DNA of 64,000 bases from WRDF01 sp031552235 (GCA_031552235.1 JAVBMR010000001.1:1-64000), one strand, 5' to 3'; numbered from the stretch's first letter, positions 8,079 through 16,836 are shown. Notes: generated from the letters alone by a model not told the origin. Translations and numbers: made by a program.

Positions 8079-8444
8079 TTAGAGACGGCGATACTCTTCG
8101 CGTTTATTCTTCGGCAGCTTTTTTATCACTTCGTCAGCCGAGTGCCTTATGAGTTCCGTTATGAGTTCGTCCGGCACGTCGCTGTCGATATCGACCCCGT
8201 TCCATAAAAGTGTCGTGGGGACATGGCCCGGGCCGATGCCGGCATACCGTTCGCGCAGTTCGACCGCCCGCCCCGGATCGCATTTGAGGTTTGCGACGAA
8301 CCGCCCGTCTTTAGGTTCCAACAGTACGGTTGCAAATATCCTGCCCATTACTTTAAGCATGAGTATGTTCTTTCCGAAGAACAGCAGGCCCTCGGTGGCC
8401 CCCTTTATCGAGAGGCAATGTTCGCGGAACTCTTCGATGTTCAT
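8079..8444 (-). CDS. MmcQ/YjbR-family protein
   Basis: A 121-residue protein of the YjbR/MmcQ double-wing fold family. Visible family features are MNIEEFREHCLSIKGATEGLLFF at the start, the central GRIFATVLLEP and NLKCDPGRAVELRERY blocks, and the late LITELIRHSADEVIKKLPK helix. I start at MNIEEF because the 18 upstream in-frame residues include the promoter region and do not match the family. Its function is not established and DNA binding is only suggested by the fold. The gene diverges from the neighbouring acetyltransferase. Confidence 0.85.
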   Translation of the reverse strand: MNIEEFREHCLSIKGATEGLLFFGKNILMLKVMGRIFATVLLEPKDGRFVANLKCDPGRAVELRERYAGIGPGHVPTTLLWNGVDIDSDVPDELITELIRHSADEVIKKLPKNKREEYRRL

Positions 8445-8500
8445 ATCTGTACAACCTCGCCTAATTTTCACTATCTTTACAAAGTTAGCAAAAAACACAC

Positions 8501-8959
8501 ATGAAAGTCGTAAGGATTACGGATATCGGAAAACTCGTACAGGCGAGGTTCGATTATTTTGACAACGATCCGCTGGTGCCGCCTGCGGACAGGGATATGC
8601 TTGCCGCCAATTTGCGCAGGTATTTCGAAGAGCATATTCCGGCTGGGGATTTTGTGGCGTTCGCGGTTGCGGAAGGCGAGGCTGTGGCCGCCGTGGGGTT
8701 TATGAGTGTGACCGAGATGCCGCCGAGCGGGTCGGTACCCAACGGCAGGATGGGGACCCTGTTCAATATCCTTACCTATCCGGAGTACCGGGGACGGGGA
8801 TACGGCAAGGCGCTTTTACAGGCGATAATCGGGGAGGCGAAGGAGTTGGGCCTTTCCGTGATCGACCTGCACGCTACCGAACAGGGGGTCGGACTCTACG
8901 AAAAGCTCGGGTTCGAGTATGTGCCGTATTCCGCGATGCGGCTGAAACTTTTCAAGTAA
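8501..8959 (+). CDS. GNAT-family N-acetyltransferase
   Basis: A 152-residue acetyltransferase with the acetyl-CoA pyrophosphate loop YRGRGYGKALL (about residues 90-100), the preceding GTLFNILTYPEY strand and a C-terminal LYEKLGFEYV strand-helix typical of GNATs. The substrate is unknown. It shares a 56-bp divergent promoter region with the YjbR-like gene. A TATCTTTA box about 30 nt before the ATG fits as its -7 element. Confidence 0.9.
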   Translation: MKVVRITDIGKLVQARFDYFDNDPLVPPADRDMLAANLRRYFEEHIPAGDFVAFAVAEGEAVAAVGFMSVTEMPPSGSVPNGRMGTLFNILTYPEYRGRGYGKALLQAIIGEAKELGLSVIDLHATEQGVGLYEKLGFEYVPYSAMRLKLFK

Positions 8960-8977
8960 GTCACGGCTGTATCTTGT

Positions 8978-9158
8978 TTATAAAAGCACCTTTGCTGTAT
9001 AGTTTGCCGTTGGCTGAGGGTGCGGGCAAAATGAAGCGGCCCGCCGCCCGGTGCGGCGACTGGTCGCTCCTGCCTTTCGCAGAAAGGGCGGGAACGTTAG
9101 TGCGCACCAGAAGCGCTATGTTGCGAAATGGCGCCCACCGCTGGCGGCAGACCGTATG
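8978..9158. repeat. Degenerate R1-type repeat
   Basis: The left part (AGTTTGCCGTTGGCTGAGGG) and the interior resemble the R1 copies at 3119 and 51871, but the terminal inverted repeats are worn. The 282 bp between the acetyltransferase and the regulator contain this repeat, a terminator and nothing recognisable as a gene. Confidence 0.5.
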
Positions 9159-9195
9159 AAAAAACAGCTGCGAAAACAGTATGCTTTTCGCAGCT
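9159..9195 (-). terminator. Terminator of the membrane LuxR-type regulator
   Basis: On the minus strand AGCTGCGAAAA and TTTTCGCAGCT pair around an 8-nt loop, followed by a T-run. It lies downstream of the regulator gene that ends at 9286. Confidence 0.75.
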
Positions 9196-9285
9196 AATCC
9201 GGCTAACTAAGCAGCCTTTTTTGCACCATTACCACAAAAATTGTTTTGCAGGCTAAACGGAAATGTCAGGGGAACAGCAGGCGGT

Positions 9286-10269
9286 CTATTCTGCCATGTT
9301 TCCGTTGACTACCGATTCGAGGTAGCTTTTCAGTATCTCGCCCTCGGGCAGGGCGATCTTTTGGCGCAGCCTGCTGCGGGTCGACGTTATCGTCGATATC
9401 CCCACGCCGCGCATACGGCTGATATCTCCCACGGAATGCCCCCTGATTATCATGCAGCACAGTTCCAACTCGCCCGACGTCAGCGCCGGGTGTTTCTGCC
9501 TCAGCGCTTTCATCATGCTCTGATCGTCATGCACCACGAGTTTGGCGTTTTGCAGGATAAGTTCCTGGACTGCTTCGGTCATGTTCGACATCAGTTTTGC
9601 TATGTCTTCTTTCGTGAGAGTGTCATGTTTCAGCGTATCTATCTGCTGTTTGTCGAGGTCGAGGAACCGTACCAGTTTGTTCCATTCTGTTTCGGCTTCG
9701 AGTTTTTCGCGTTCGATCCTGCGGGTCATTTCTTTCGTGTAGGATGACAGTATGGCCGCACCCGTGAGCAGGAGCAGGAACATGGGTGCGCTGTATATGA
9801 GCAGGTTGTCCCGCAGGTAGATGCCGGCGAAAACGTAGCTGCCGACGGACACGGCTATGAATACTATCGAAAAATGCTGGCGGGATGTCAGGCGTGCCAT
9901 CAGCACAGGGACGAAACATACGCCTGTTGCCGAAAGTATGCAGAAAGAGTTGTCAGCGACAGGATTCAGCGCCATGTATATTATGGACAGGCTGGGGGCG
10001 AGCGTGATGGAAGACAGCATTACCAGCATCGCTGTATCAGGTGATACCCTCTTCAGTACGAAAAGTACGAATACGGCAACGATGATGGCTATCGCCGCCG
10101 CATTTATTATGGCGAGCGTTGCCGACCCGTGATAAATGTAGGTTGCGAGGTCGGCGCCCAGTCCTATGCAAAAGAACAAAAAGGCATAACTTACCATCAG
10201 CGCGAGCAGTGTGCCTGAGCTTTTCAGGTTGGGTCGCCTGATGGTGCTGAAGTCGCGTGTTTTTTCCAT
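9286..10269 (-). CDS. Membrane-anchored LuxR-type transcription regulator
   Basis: A 327-residue protein with six or seven hydrophobic segments in the first 190 residues. A charged helical stretch (residues about 190-250, likely coiled coil) follows. The C-terminal HTH of the LuxR/FixJ type runs from LTSGELELCCMIIRG to GVGISTITSTRSRLRQKI. The layout suggests a sensor in the inner membrane that binds DNA directly from the cytoplasmic face. No kinase or receiver domain is visible. It is divergent from an AraC-type regulator with about 210 bp between them, a typical place for cross-regulation, though the ligand and targets are unknown. Confidence 0.8.
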   Translation of the reverse strand: MEKTRDFSTIRRPNLKSSGTLLALMVSYAFLFFCIGLGADLATYIYHGSATLAIINAAAIAIIVAVFVLFVLKRVSPDTAMLVMLSSITLAPSLSIIYMALNPVADNSFCILSATGVCFVPVLMARLTSRQHFSIVFIAVSVGSYVFAGIYLRDNLLIYSAPMFLLLLTGAAILSSYTKEMTRRIEREKLEAETEWNKLVRFLDLDKQQIDTLKHDTLTKEDIAKLMSNMTEAVQELILQNAKLVVHDDQSMMKALRQKHPALTSGELELCCMIIRGHSVGDISRMRGVGISTITSTRSRLRQKIALPEGEILKSYLESVVNGNMAE

Positions 10270-10481
10270 AGAAACAAAGTATTTGATGGAGATTGTCTCT
10301 TCAGTGGAGCTTTTATTGCGAAATTAGGAAAAACAGGTCACTTGTTTGGGCTTTTTGAGCTTACTTTAGCGAAAGTTATAATTTTTTTCTGACTTTTATA
10401 CGTGAATTTATTTTAAAAAGCCGTTGCTTTTGTCATTCCGCCTGACCGCGTTGCCGGTCTGCGGAGATATTTGTATTGTAA

Positions 10482-11336
10482 ATGTGGAATTCTAATAACG
10501 CCAACAACGTGAATGCCAAGGACTGTAACGATCGCAACTGCGACCGGCGCCCTCTTGTGGAATATCTCGATATACACGAAAGCGATATTATTGAAACACA
10601 CATTCTTGAAAGCGAGGTGCTGTGTGTGCACGCCGGAAGGCTGAAACTGTCGTTCGACAACGTCGACAACCTTGAGGTCGGCAAAGGAGGGATGGTGCTC
10701 CTGCCGCAGAACTGCCGCCTGAGGCTTACGGCCATGTCCCAAACCATGTTGCTCGTGCTGAGGATGCGCTACGGGATCGTATCGTTCGATCAATTTTCGT
10801 TCGAACAGATAATAGAAGACACGCCGATGCCGGAAAAGAAAATATCGGCCATTGGGACATGCCCCGAGATCGAAGATTTCATGGATAACCTCGCGGCAAG
10901 GATAAAGGACGGCGTCGACAGCGGCTATTATTTCGAATTGAAACTGAAAGAGTACCTTTTCCTGCTGATGAGGTATTATCCACAGGACACGCTTTCCGTT
11001 TTTTTCTATTCGCTAATGGGCAGCAATTCGGCGTTTGTCGAGTTCGTGAACAACCACCACAGCAAGGTGCATACGGTGATCGAGTTCGCGAAACTTGCGA
11101 ATTACAGCCTTTCGGGGTTCGAGAAGCGTTTCCGCCGGGTGTTCGGGATGTCGCCATACCGCTGGATGAACGCCGAAAGGGCCAAGAATATCCTCTACGA
11201 CCTGCATAACACATCGAAATCGTTCTGCCAGATGAAGGACGAGTACGGGTTCTCCTCACTGTCGCACTTCAACGATTTCTGTAAGAAAAGCTTCGGGAAT
11301 CCACCGGGGCGTGTCCGCCGTCAATTGGGGTCGTAG
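10482..11336 (+). CDS. AraC-family transcription regulator
   Basis: A 284-residue protein with an N-terminal ligand-type domain of cupin-like sequence (about residues 25-110) and a C-terminal AraC HTH pair. The second helix-turn-helix shows the family signature YGFSSLSHFNDFCKKSFG followed by PPGRVRRQ. The first HTH has LANYSLSGFEKRFRRVFG followed by MSPYRWMNAER. It faces a membrane LuxR-type regulator across a 212-bp gap that has no other gene. Its ligand and regulon cannot be told from sequence. Confidence 0.9.
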   Translation: MWNSNNANNVNAKDCNDRNCDRRPLVEYLDIHESDIIETHILESEVLCVHAGRLKLSFDNVDNLEVGKGGMVLLPQNCRLRLTAMSQTMLLVLRMRYGIVSFDQFSFEQIIEDTPMPEKKISAIGTCPEIEDFMDNLAARIKDGVDSGYYFELKLKEYLFLLMRYYPQDTLSVFFYSLMGSNSAFVEFVNNHHSKVHTVIEFAKLANYSLSGFEKRFRRVFGMSPYRWMNAERAKNILYDLHNTSKSFCQMKDEYGFSSLSHFNDFCKKSFGNPPGRVRRQLGS

Positions 11337-11395
11337 CTCAGCGCGTGTCCGCCGCCCCGCAATCGGCGCGAACAACACATCTCTTATCCGGCCGC

Positions 11396-12544
11396 CTATT
11401 GCAGCGCCGTTATGTAGCTTTCGATATCCTGCTGGAGTTTTTTATAGAGAAGGCAGTCCTTGTAGGCTTCGTTGTCCAACAGCACGTCGCGCACATTACG
11501 CAGCGAATTGTTGTAATTGCTCAGTTCGTTCTTGAGCGCCACGCCGGTTTTGGACGAGGTGTTGATCCGTATGTTGCTCATAAGTTTGAGCTGTTCGCAG
11601 ACGGCGTTCAGCATCATTATCACGACGTTGTCCAGCAGCGTGTGGCCCTGCATGTACATGTAGGTGTCCTCGGGGCGCAGTCCCCGTTGCTGGAGTTTGC
11701 GCATGAACACGGGGATCTGCTTGGCATAATCGGGATTGTGGCGATGCAGGATGCCGAGGCGTTTGTCCACCTGTATCTTTAGCCAGTCGATGGTGTCTGC
11801 GCCGTTCTTCTCGACCTCCACGTAGCCCAGTTTGACACTGCTCTTGAATTCGAGCAGCGTGAATACGTTCTCGTCTTTGAGGTGTGCCGAGTAGGCATAC
11901 CACACGAAAAGAGGGTAGATGACGCGCGAGTACTCTTTGAGGAATTTCTCGAAGTCGAATATACGCGCATCGTTTTTCGTGGCCTTCACGCATACGTTGT
12001 GTAGCGAAGGGCCGTAGCACAGGAAGTTCTCGGTGGAGTAGGCGTATGTGTGGAAAATATATTGGGAGTGGTTGACGGTTTTGGCCTGCGGGGTGGAATC
12101 GCCGAACAGGTAGTCGAAGTCGCTGTCCATGCACAATATATGGTAAGGCGAGGTTTCGGGGATCATGCCGATCAGGACTTTCTTGCCTTTGGCAAGGTCT
12201 TCGCGCGGAGGCACGGCGACGTCGAAGGTAAGCGTATTGCTTTCGTACACGTCGAATATCCCGCGCCAGAACGACACGTCCTCGTAGCCCTCGACATATA
12301 CGTGTACCACCCTTTTGCCTGGGTCCACAGGCAGTTTTTGCGGCATCTGTTCCAGCAGACTCTCCTTGTATTTTGTCCAGCCGTTCTGGCTGTCGCGATC
12401 GCCTTTGTATATATTGACCTGCGATTCACCCGTGTGACGCTTTATTGTATGGGGATCGGTGTCCCGGCGCCCCTGCTGCCTGGCCCCTCTTTTCTCGCGC
12501 TCACCGGCCCGTTGAGAGTATCTGCGATTAGACTTGCGGCTCAT
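11396..12544 (-). CDS. DUF4435-like protein
   Basis: A 382-residue protein resembling DUF4435 proteins. It has an acidic VYVEGYEDVSFWRGIFD segment near residue 80 and LCMDSDFDYLFG near residue 145, a spacing of acidic residues reminiscent of Toprim-like domains. A basic N-terminal 50 residues (SRKSNRRYSQR...) may contact nucleic acid. The start at 12544 is chosen because its -7 box TATATTTG lies immediately upstream (12563-12570); the longer frame would run through it. That box belongs to a dispersed R4 repeat. Function is unknown; some DUF4435 genes occur in defence contexts, but nothing here supports that directly. Confidence 0.75.
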   Translation of the reverse strand: MSRKSNRRYSQRAGEREKRGARQQGRRDTDPHTIKRHTGESQVNIYKGDRDSQNGWTKYKESLLEQMPQKLPVDPGKRVVHVYVEGYEDVSFWRGIFDVYESNTLTFDVAVPPREDLAKGKKVLIGMIPETSPYHILCMDSDFDYLFGDSTPQAKTVNHSQYIFHTYAYSTENFLCYGPSLHNVCVKATKNDARIFDFEKFLKEYSRVIYPLFVWYAYSAHLKDENVFTLLEFKSSVKLGYVEVEKNGADTIDWLKIQVDKRLGILHRHNPDYAKQIPVFMRKLQQRGLRPEDTYMYMQGHTLLDNVVIMMLNAVCEQLKLMSNIRINTSSKTGVALKNELSNYNNSLRNVRDVLLDNEAYKDCLLYKKLQQDIESYITALQ

Positions 12545-12560
12545 CTTCCACTTTCGTTTG

Positions 12561-12642
12561 TGCAAATATAGTGAAAGCCGGGAGGCAAACCAAGCTTGCT
12601 TGGGTTTGTCCGGGGCGCATCCTATATTATGCAAATATAGTG
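12561..12642 (-). repeat. R4 promoter-bearing repeat, copy 1
   Basis: The 13-mer TGCAAATATAGTG occurs twice (12561-12573 and 12630-12642). Between them lie 56 bp that include the near-palindrome AAACCAAGC-TT-GCTTGG-GTTT. On the minus strand each copy reads CACTATATTTGCA, a -7 box. The inner flank AATATAGGATGCGCCCCGG matches copy 2 at 58601. The downstream box is positioned to serve the DUF4435-like gene. Confidence 0.75.
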
Positions 12643-12654
12643 TAAAATTCTTAT

Positions 12655-12662
12655 TATCTTTG
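12655..12662 (+). promoter_or_regulatory. -7 promoter element of the SUI1-like gene
   Basis: TATCTTTG, 25 nt before the ATG at 12687, matches the Bacteroidota -7 consensus and confirms that start over the longer frame. Confidence 0.6.
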
Positions 12663-12686
12663 CAGGGAAATCAACCGTCAAGGACT

Positions 12687-13034
12687 ATGAGCAACAACGA
12701 CTGGAAGTCGCGCCTCGGAATGGTCTATTCCACGAATCCCGATTACAAATATGATACCGCGGATGGCGGCGGCGACCAAACGCCCGAACCTTCGAAGCAG
12801 GACCTGCGCGTGTGGCTCGATAAAAAGTCGCGTGCCGGGAAGCAGGTAACGCTCGTGAAGGGGTTCGCCGGGTCGGACGACGACCTGAAGGAACTGGCCT
12901 CGATGCTGAAAAATAAATGCGGCGTGGGAGGTTCGGCCAAGGACGGCGAGATAATCATACAGGGCGATTTCCGCGACAGGGTCGTGGACTTGCTCGTCAA
13001 GGCCGGATACAAGGCCAAAAAAGCGGGGGGGTGA
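12687..13034 (+). CDS. SUI1/eIF1-like translation factor (YciH-type)
   Basis: A 115-residue protein whose C-terminal 75 residues form a SUI1 domain: basic start (KKSRAGKQVTLVKGFAG), LKELASMLKNKCGVGGSAKDGEIIIQGD, then a final helix VVDLLVKAGYK. Such proteins bind the small ribosomal subunit and influence start-site choice. The role in bacteria is less clear than for eukaryotic eIF1. The N-terminal 40 residues are polar and probably disordered. The next gene begins 1 nt after its stop, so the two form a unit. Confidence 0.93.
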   Translation: MSNNDWKSRLGMVYSTNPDYKYDTADGGGDQTPEPSKQDLRVWLDKKSRAGKQVTLVKGFAGSDDDLKELASMLKNKCGVGGSAKDGEIIIQGDFRDRVVDLLVKAGYKAKKAGG

Positions 13035-13035
13035 T

Positions 13036-13368
13036 ATGGAGGAGGTTTTGGTGCAGGATCCGCTTTCGCTACAGGAATTCCTGATGTTCGTGGCCTACCT
13101 CGGCTCGGTGACGTTCCTTATGGGTGCAGCCGTTTTCGCCTTTTTGTGCGTTAAGAAACTTAAAGGCAGGCGGAAGGTGCTGAGGATAACGGCGTATTCC
13201 GTTGTGAGGTTGGCGGTATCGTTCGTCCTGGCAGTGGCCGGATTGCTCTACTGGCCATTCGTGTTCGATGTGATGTTCGGGTTTTTGCTGCTGCCCGCCG
13301 TGGCTTCGGAGGCGCTTACGATAACGGCCTCGTGGGGCTTGATGAAAATTAAGGTAAAATATATATGA
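13036..13368 (+). CDS. Small four-pass membrane protein of unknown function
   Basis: A 110-residue protein with hydrophobic segments at about residues 14-38, 52-68, 70-90 and perhaps 92-106, separated by a basic loop (KKLKGRRK) that should face the cytoplasm. I do not recognise its family. It starts 1 nt after the SUI1-like stop and is presumably cotranscribed with it. After it come about 350 bp of repeat sequence before the next gene. Confidence 0.65.
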   Translation: MEEVLVQDPLSLQEFLMFVAYLGSVTFLMGAAVFAFLCVKKLKGRRKVLRITAYSVVRLAVSFVLAVAGLLYWPFVFDVMFGFLLLPAVASEALTITASWGLMKIKVKYI

Positions 13369-13429
13369 CTTTGCACCGATCATGAAGAAGAGGGTCTTTT
13401 TTTGTTGGAAAACAACTACAAAAAAATAA

Positions 13430-13665
13430 AACCCGCCCTTTTCAGCGGAGGTCGCTTCCGCGACACGGACAGATTAGGTTTAGCGCAAACAAAATATTTC
13501 CGTGTGCCGGAAGGCACCCCGAACCGACGCAGCGAACGAGAGCAGAGGCCGCAAGGAGGAAAACAAGCGAAGCGAGATAACTTCGCGGGAGAAACTTAGG
13601 CGACGGTGAGGGCGGCTGGTTTTTTGGTTACTTTTTTGCCAGCCAAAAAAGTAATAAGGAAGAAA
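13430..13665 (+). repeat. R5-type repeat with GTTACTTTTTT hairpin
   Basis: A GC-rich block ending in the hairpin GGTTACTTTTTTGCCAGC / CAAAAAAGTAA. The same end structure closes the left repeat in front of the ClC gene (35641-35675). The segment CCGTGTGCCGGAAGGCACCC inside also occurs in R1 copies near 21780 and 51950. The 357-bp gap between the membrane protein and the next gene holds this and no gene. Confidence 0.65.
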
Positions 13666-13725
13666 ATGATTGCTGCGAATTTGTATGCAATTACCAAACT
13701 TAAACGCGGAAATAAATAAAGCCCG

Positions 13726-16605
13726 ATGCAGAAATTTATGAAATATGCTTTGGCTGTGCTGGCGCAGGTGCTTGTGTGCCAGGCCGTCTCGGCGCAGTAT
13801 TACGACTGGGGGCAGGACCCGGCCTCGATAAAATGGGACAAGATAAAGACCGCCGGCGGCAGCTATATTTTCCCGAGGACATACGGTAAACAGGCCGCGC
13901 GCATCGTGAACTACATGGACACAGTGAGGCCCTATATCAGCAACGGGTTCGAGTTGGGGCCTATGAAGATGCCGCTGATCATGCACACCCAGAATTTTCA
14001 GTCCAACGGCCTCGTGATGCTCGCCCCGAAGAGGATGGAGCTGATCGTGACGCCATCGCAGACGCTCTACGCCACCCCGTGGACGAAGCAGCTCGCCATA
14101 CATGAATACCGCCACAGCGTACAGTATAACAACCTGAACAACGGGTTCGTGAAGTTCCTCTCCGTGGCGTTGGGACAACAGGGTTCGCTGCTGGGGACTA
14201 TCCTGCTGTCGTACTGGTTCCTGGAGGGCGACGCTGTGCTTGCCGAAACCCAGATGACCGAGTTCGGGCGCGGACTCCAGCCTTCGTTCACGATGCAGTA
14301 CCGCGCTTTTTGCTACGAGGACATGAAGTTCACGCGCGAACAGTATTTCAGCGGGTCGTTCCGCTATCCTATGCCCGGGCAGTACGAGCTTGGCTACCAG
14401 ATAGTGTCCTACGCCGATACGAAATACGGCGAAGGCGCGTGGGGCAGGGTGGCGCATGACGCCGCCCGACAGCCTGTAATGTTCTTCACGAACCGTTTCC
14501 ATTTCGACGACAAAGGCTATACCACGCCCAAAAAGCTGTTCCACGAAACGTTCGGCGACCTGTGGGCGTTCTGGAAAACCCTGCCGCAGGTCGAGGATAC
14601 TTCGACGCCCGTTTCCGCGTTGGGCGACACATACACGACATACGCTTCGCCTGTCGGGTTGCCCGACGGGAATGTGCTGGCTTTCAGGGAGAACCTGACC
14701 CGCCCCATGAAGATGGTGTCGGTGGATACTGCGACCGGGCGCGAGGAGTTGGCGATGCGCCCCGGGGCGCCGAGTTCGCCCATGTCGGCGGCGGGCGGGA
14801 AGGTCTGGTGGTCGGAATACCGCCAGAGTACTTTCTGGGCGCAGAGGGTCAATTCGCAGCTGTGCTGGTACGATCCTGCGACCGGGAAAAAAGGGACGGT
14901 CAGGGGCGAACGCAGGGCGGTATATCCCGTGGCGATGGACGACGGCGGATATGCCGCGGCCGAATATAATTATGATGGCTCGTACTCGATAAAACATGGC
15001 GGTTGGGCGGTCGAACTGCCCGATACGGTTTCGGTCCACGGGCTTGCATACGACAACCTTACGGCCGGGTTCTATTTCATCGGGCTGAGCGACGCCGGCA
15101 TGTGGATCGGCTGCGTTTCGGATGGCACGCCGGTGCGGATGGTTACGCGCCCGGGCCGCTCGACCATCTCGAACCTGCGTGCGAAAGACGGCAAACTCTA
15201 CTACAACTCGATAGCCACAGGCAAGGACGAGGCGCACATGTACGACCTTGCCGCCGGGAAGGAATACGCGATTACCGAATCGAAGTACGGTTCGTTCTCG
15301 CCCGCCCCGCTGGGCGGCGGCAAAATCGCGCTGACCACATATTCCAAAGACGGCTACCGCCTGTCGGTGCAGGACGAGGGCAAGGCGGCGAGGGAGATAG
15401 CCTGGTCGAGGCTCCCAAAAAACCTCGTGAATCCCGAGCGCCGCAAGTGGGACGTGATAAACATGGACAGCGTCAGGACGGCCGACACGACCCGTTACGA
15501 AACGGACAGATACCGCAAAGGGACACACCTCATACAGGTACACAGCTGGGCGCCGTTCTACATGGACGCCTTCGACCTTATGGACTACAACGAATTCAAC
15601 TTCGGACTGGGGGCGACACTGCTTTCGCAGAACCAGCTCAACTCGGCGTTCGCACAGCTGGGATACCGCTACAAGCAGAACGAGCATTACGTTTCGGGGG
15701 TGTTCCGCTATTACGGCTGGGCGCCGAAGTTCGAATTGAGCGGCGAGTGGGGTACGCGCGACCAATACGATTACCGTCCCGCCGGAGTGGAGTCCCTCGA
15801 CGCGGATTACAGGCCGCAGGACTACTACTCGGTAGAGGCGAGGGCCTACCTCCCGATAACCCTCTCGTCGGGCTACCATCTGCGCAGGCTTACGCCGCAG
15901 GTCGAGTTGGAGCACACCAATGCGAGGGTGGTTTCGGACGGCATAGTTTTTCAGGACGGCGCGTTCTACTACGATCCGGACGGGATAGAATTCAGTACGG
16001 GCTTCCAGAAAGTGGCGGCAGGCATTCAGTTCAGCGACAACGTGCGCATGGCTTACCGCGACTTCCAGCCCCGCTGGGGATACATGGCCGGTGTGAACGT
16101 GATGGGCAACCCGTTCTCGGACATGTACACCGATCTCATGGAATTCTACGGGAGCGTCTACACGCCCGGGTTCTTCCCCAACCACGGCATAAGGCTCCGC
16201 GGGACAGTACAGCACGAAACAGGCAATGGGCTTTACGGCTTCTCGTCGGACGGTTATTTTCCCCGCGGCGCGGACTACGATGCACTCAGGCCCGGGGCGT
16301 ACTCCGCATTCTCGGTCGACTACCAGTTGCCGCTGTGCTACCCGGAAACAGGTATCCCGGCAGTACTTTACATAACGCGCATACGCCTCGACCTCGGTTT
16401 CGACATGGCCTTCTGGGAGAGGGATTTGCGTGCCATAAACCAGGGTGTCCGGAACGAACGCACATGGTCTTTCGGCGGCGAGCTGATATTCGACATGATA
16501 CCAATCGCCCTGCCGTTCAACTCGCAGGGGAGCCTGAGGATAGGCGTCTACAAGCCGAACGGCTCGGATGCGCAGGTAGGGGTCGGCGTTTCGCTGCCGC
16601 TGTAA
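13726..16605 (+). CDS. Predicted outer-membrane protein: HExxH peptidase domain, beta-propeller-like middle, C-terminal barrel
   Basis: A 959-residue exported protein (signal MQKFMKYALAVLAQVLVCQAVSAQ, cleavage after AQ). The N-terminal domain has HEYRH at residues 126-130 and SYWFLEGDAVLAE with Glu167, the arrangement of gluzincin metallopeptidases (peptidase MA-like), so a zinc protease is likely. Residues about 290-590 contain repeated short strands (SPMSAAGGKVWW, FSPAPLGGGKIALTTYS), suggesting a TolB/WD-like propeller. From about residue 610 to the end the alternating Tyr/Phe/Gly pattern predicts an outer-membrane beta-barrel. I know no name for this family. It stands alone behind a repeat block. 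Domain calls are from motif reading. Confidence 0.7.
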   Translation: MQKFMKYALAVLAQVLVCQAVSAQYYDWGQDPASIKWDKIKTAGGSYIFPRTYGKQAARIVNYMDTVRPYISNGFELGPMKMPLIMHTQNFQSNGLVMLAPKRMELIVTPSQTLYATPWTKQLAIHEYRHSVQYNNLNNGFVKFLSVALGQQGSLLGTILLSYWFLEGDAVLAETQMTEFGRGLQPSFTMQYRAFCYEDMKFTREQYFSGSFRYPMPGQYELGYQIVSYADTKYGEGAWGRVAHDAARQPVMFFTNRFHFDDKGYTTPKKLFHETFGDLWAFWKTLPQVEDTSTPVSALGDTYTTYASPVGLPDGNVLAFRENLTRPMKMVSVDTATGREELAMRPGAPSSPMSAAGGKVWWSEYRQSTFWAQRVNSQLCWYDPATGKKGTVRGERRAVYPVAMDDGGYAAAEYNYDGSYSIKHGGWAVELPDTVSVHGLAYDNLTAGFYFIGLSDAGMWIGCVSDGTPVRMVTRPGRSTISNLRAKDGKLYYNSIATGKDEAHMYDLAAGKEYAITESKYGSFSPAPLGGGKIALTTYSKDGYRLSVQDEGKAAREIAWSRLPKNLVNPERRKWDVINMDSVRTADTTRYETDRYRKGTHLIQVHSWAPFYMDAFDLMDYNEFNFGLGATLLSQNQLNSAFAQLGYRYKQNEHYVSGVFRYYGWAPKFELSGEWGTRDQYDYRPAGVESLDADYRPQDYYSVEARAYLPITLSSGYHLRRLTPQVELEHTNARVVSDGIVFQDGAFYYDPDGIEFSTGFQKVAAGIQFSDNVRMAYRDFQPRWGYMAGVNVMGNPFSDMYTDLMEFYGSVYTPGFFPNHGIRLRGTVQHETGNGLYGFSSDGYFPRGADYDALRPGAYSAFSVDYQLPLCYPETGIPAVLYITRIRLDLGFDMAFWERDLRAINQGVRNERTWSFGGELIFDMIPIALPFNSQGSLRIGVYKPNGSDAQVGVGVSLPL

Positions 16606-16629
16606 CCGCGGTGCAGATGCGGCGACCGA

Positions 16630-16770
16630 CGGAATAATCAACGTACAAAACGGACTTATCCATTTTAGTCTTTTTCGGCCTTCATCGATGGCCGTCGGGC
16701 GCCCCCGAAGGGGGCAGGGGCGCCCGAAAGAATGTTCTCAACAGACATTACGTTTATTAGTAGAATATAA
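16630..16770. repeat. R3-like intergenic repeat
   Basis: Contains the hairpins TCGGCCTTC...GGCCG and GGGCGCCCCC...GGGGGC...GGGGCGCCC, closely matched by the block at 46460-46545 and partly by the MITE at 7003. It fills the gap before the PBP gene. No gene is seen. Confidence 0.6.
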
Positions 16771-16810
16771 CTTAGGGGCATTATTGCTAATAAGCATTAA
16801 TAAAAATCAT

Positions 16811-16818
16811 TACCTTTG
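16811..16818 (+). promoter_or_regulatory. -7 promoter element of the PBP gene
   Basis: TACCTTTG precedes the chosen ATG at 16837 by 19 nt and overlaps the upstream in-frame ATG at 16816, which argues against that earlier start. Confidence 0.55.
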
Positions 16819-16836
16819 CAGCGTAACACTACATAT

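Noticed and set aside
11396..12544. DUF4435-like gene as part of a defence system with its neighbours
   Set aside because: The adjacent SUI1-like gene and the AraC gene are not known defence partners and are divergent or separately transcribed, so there is no support beyond the family name.
13480..16619. Very long minus-strand open frame across the barrel-protein gene
   Set aside because: It is a shadow of the plus-strand 959-residue gene: high Arg/Val content, no family motif, and it runs into repeats at both ends.
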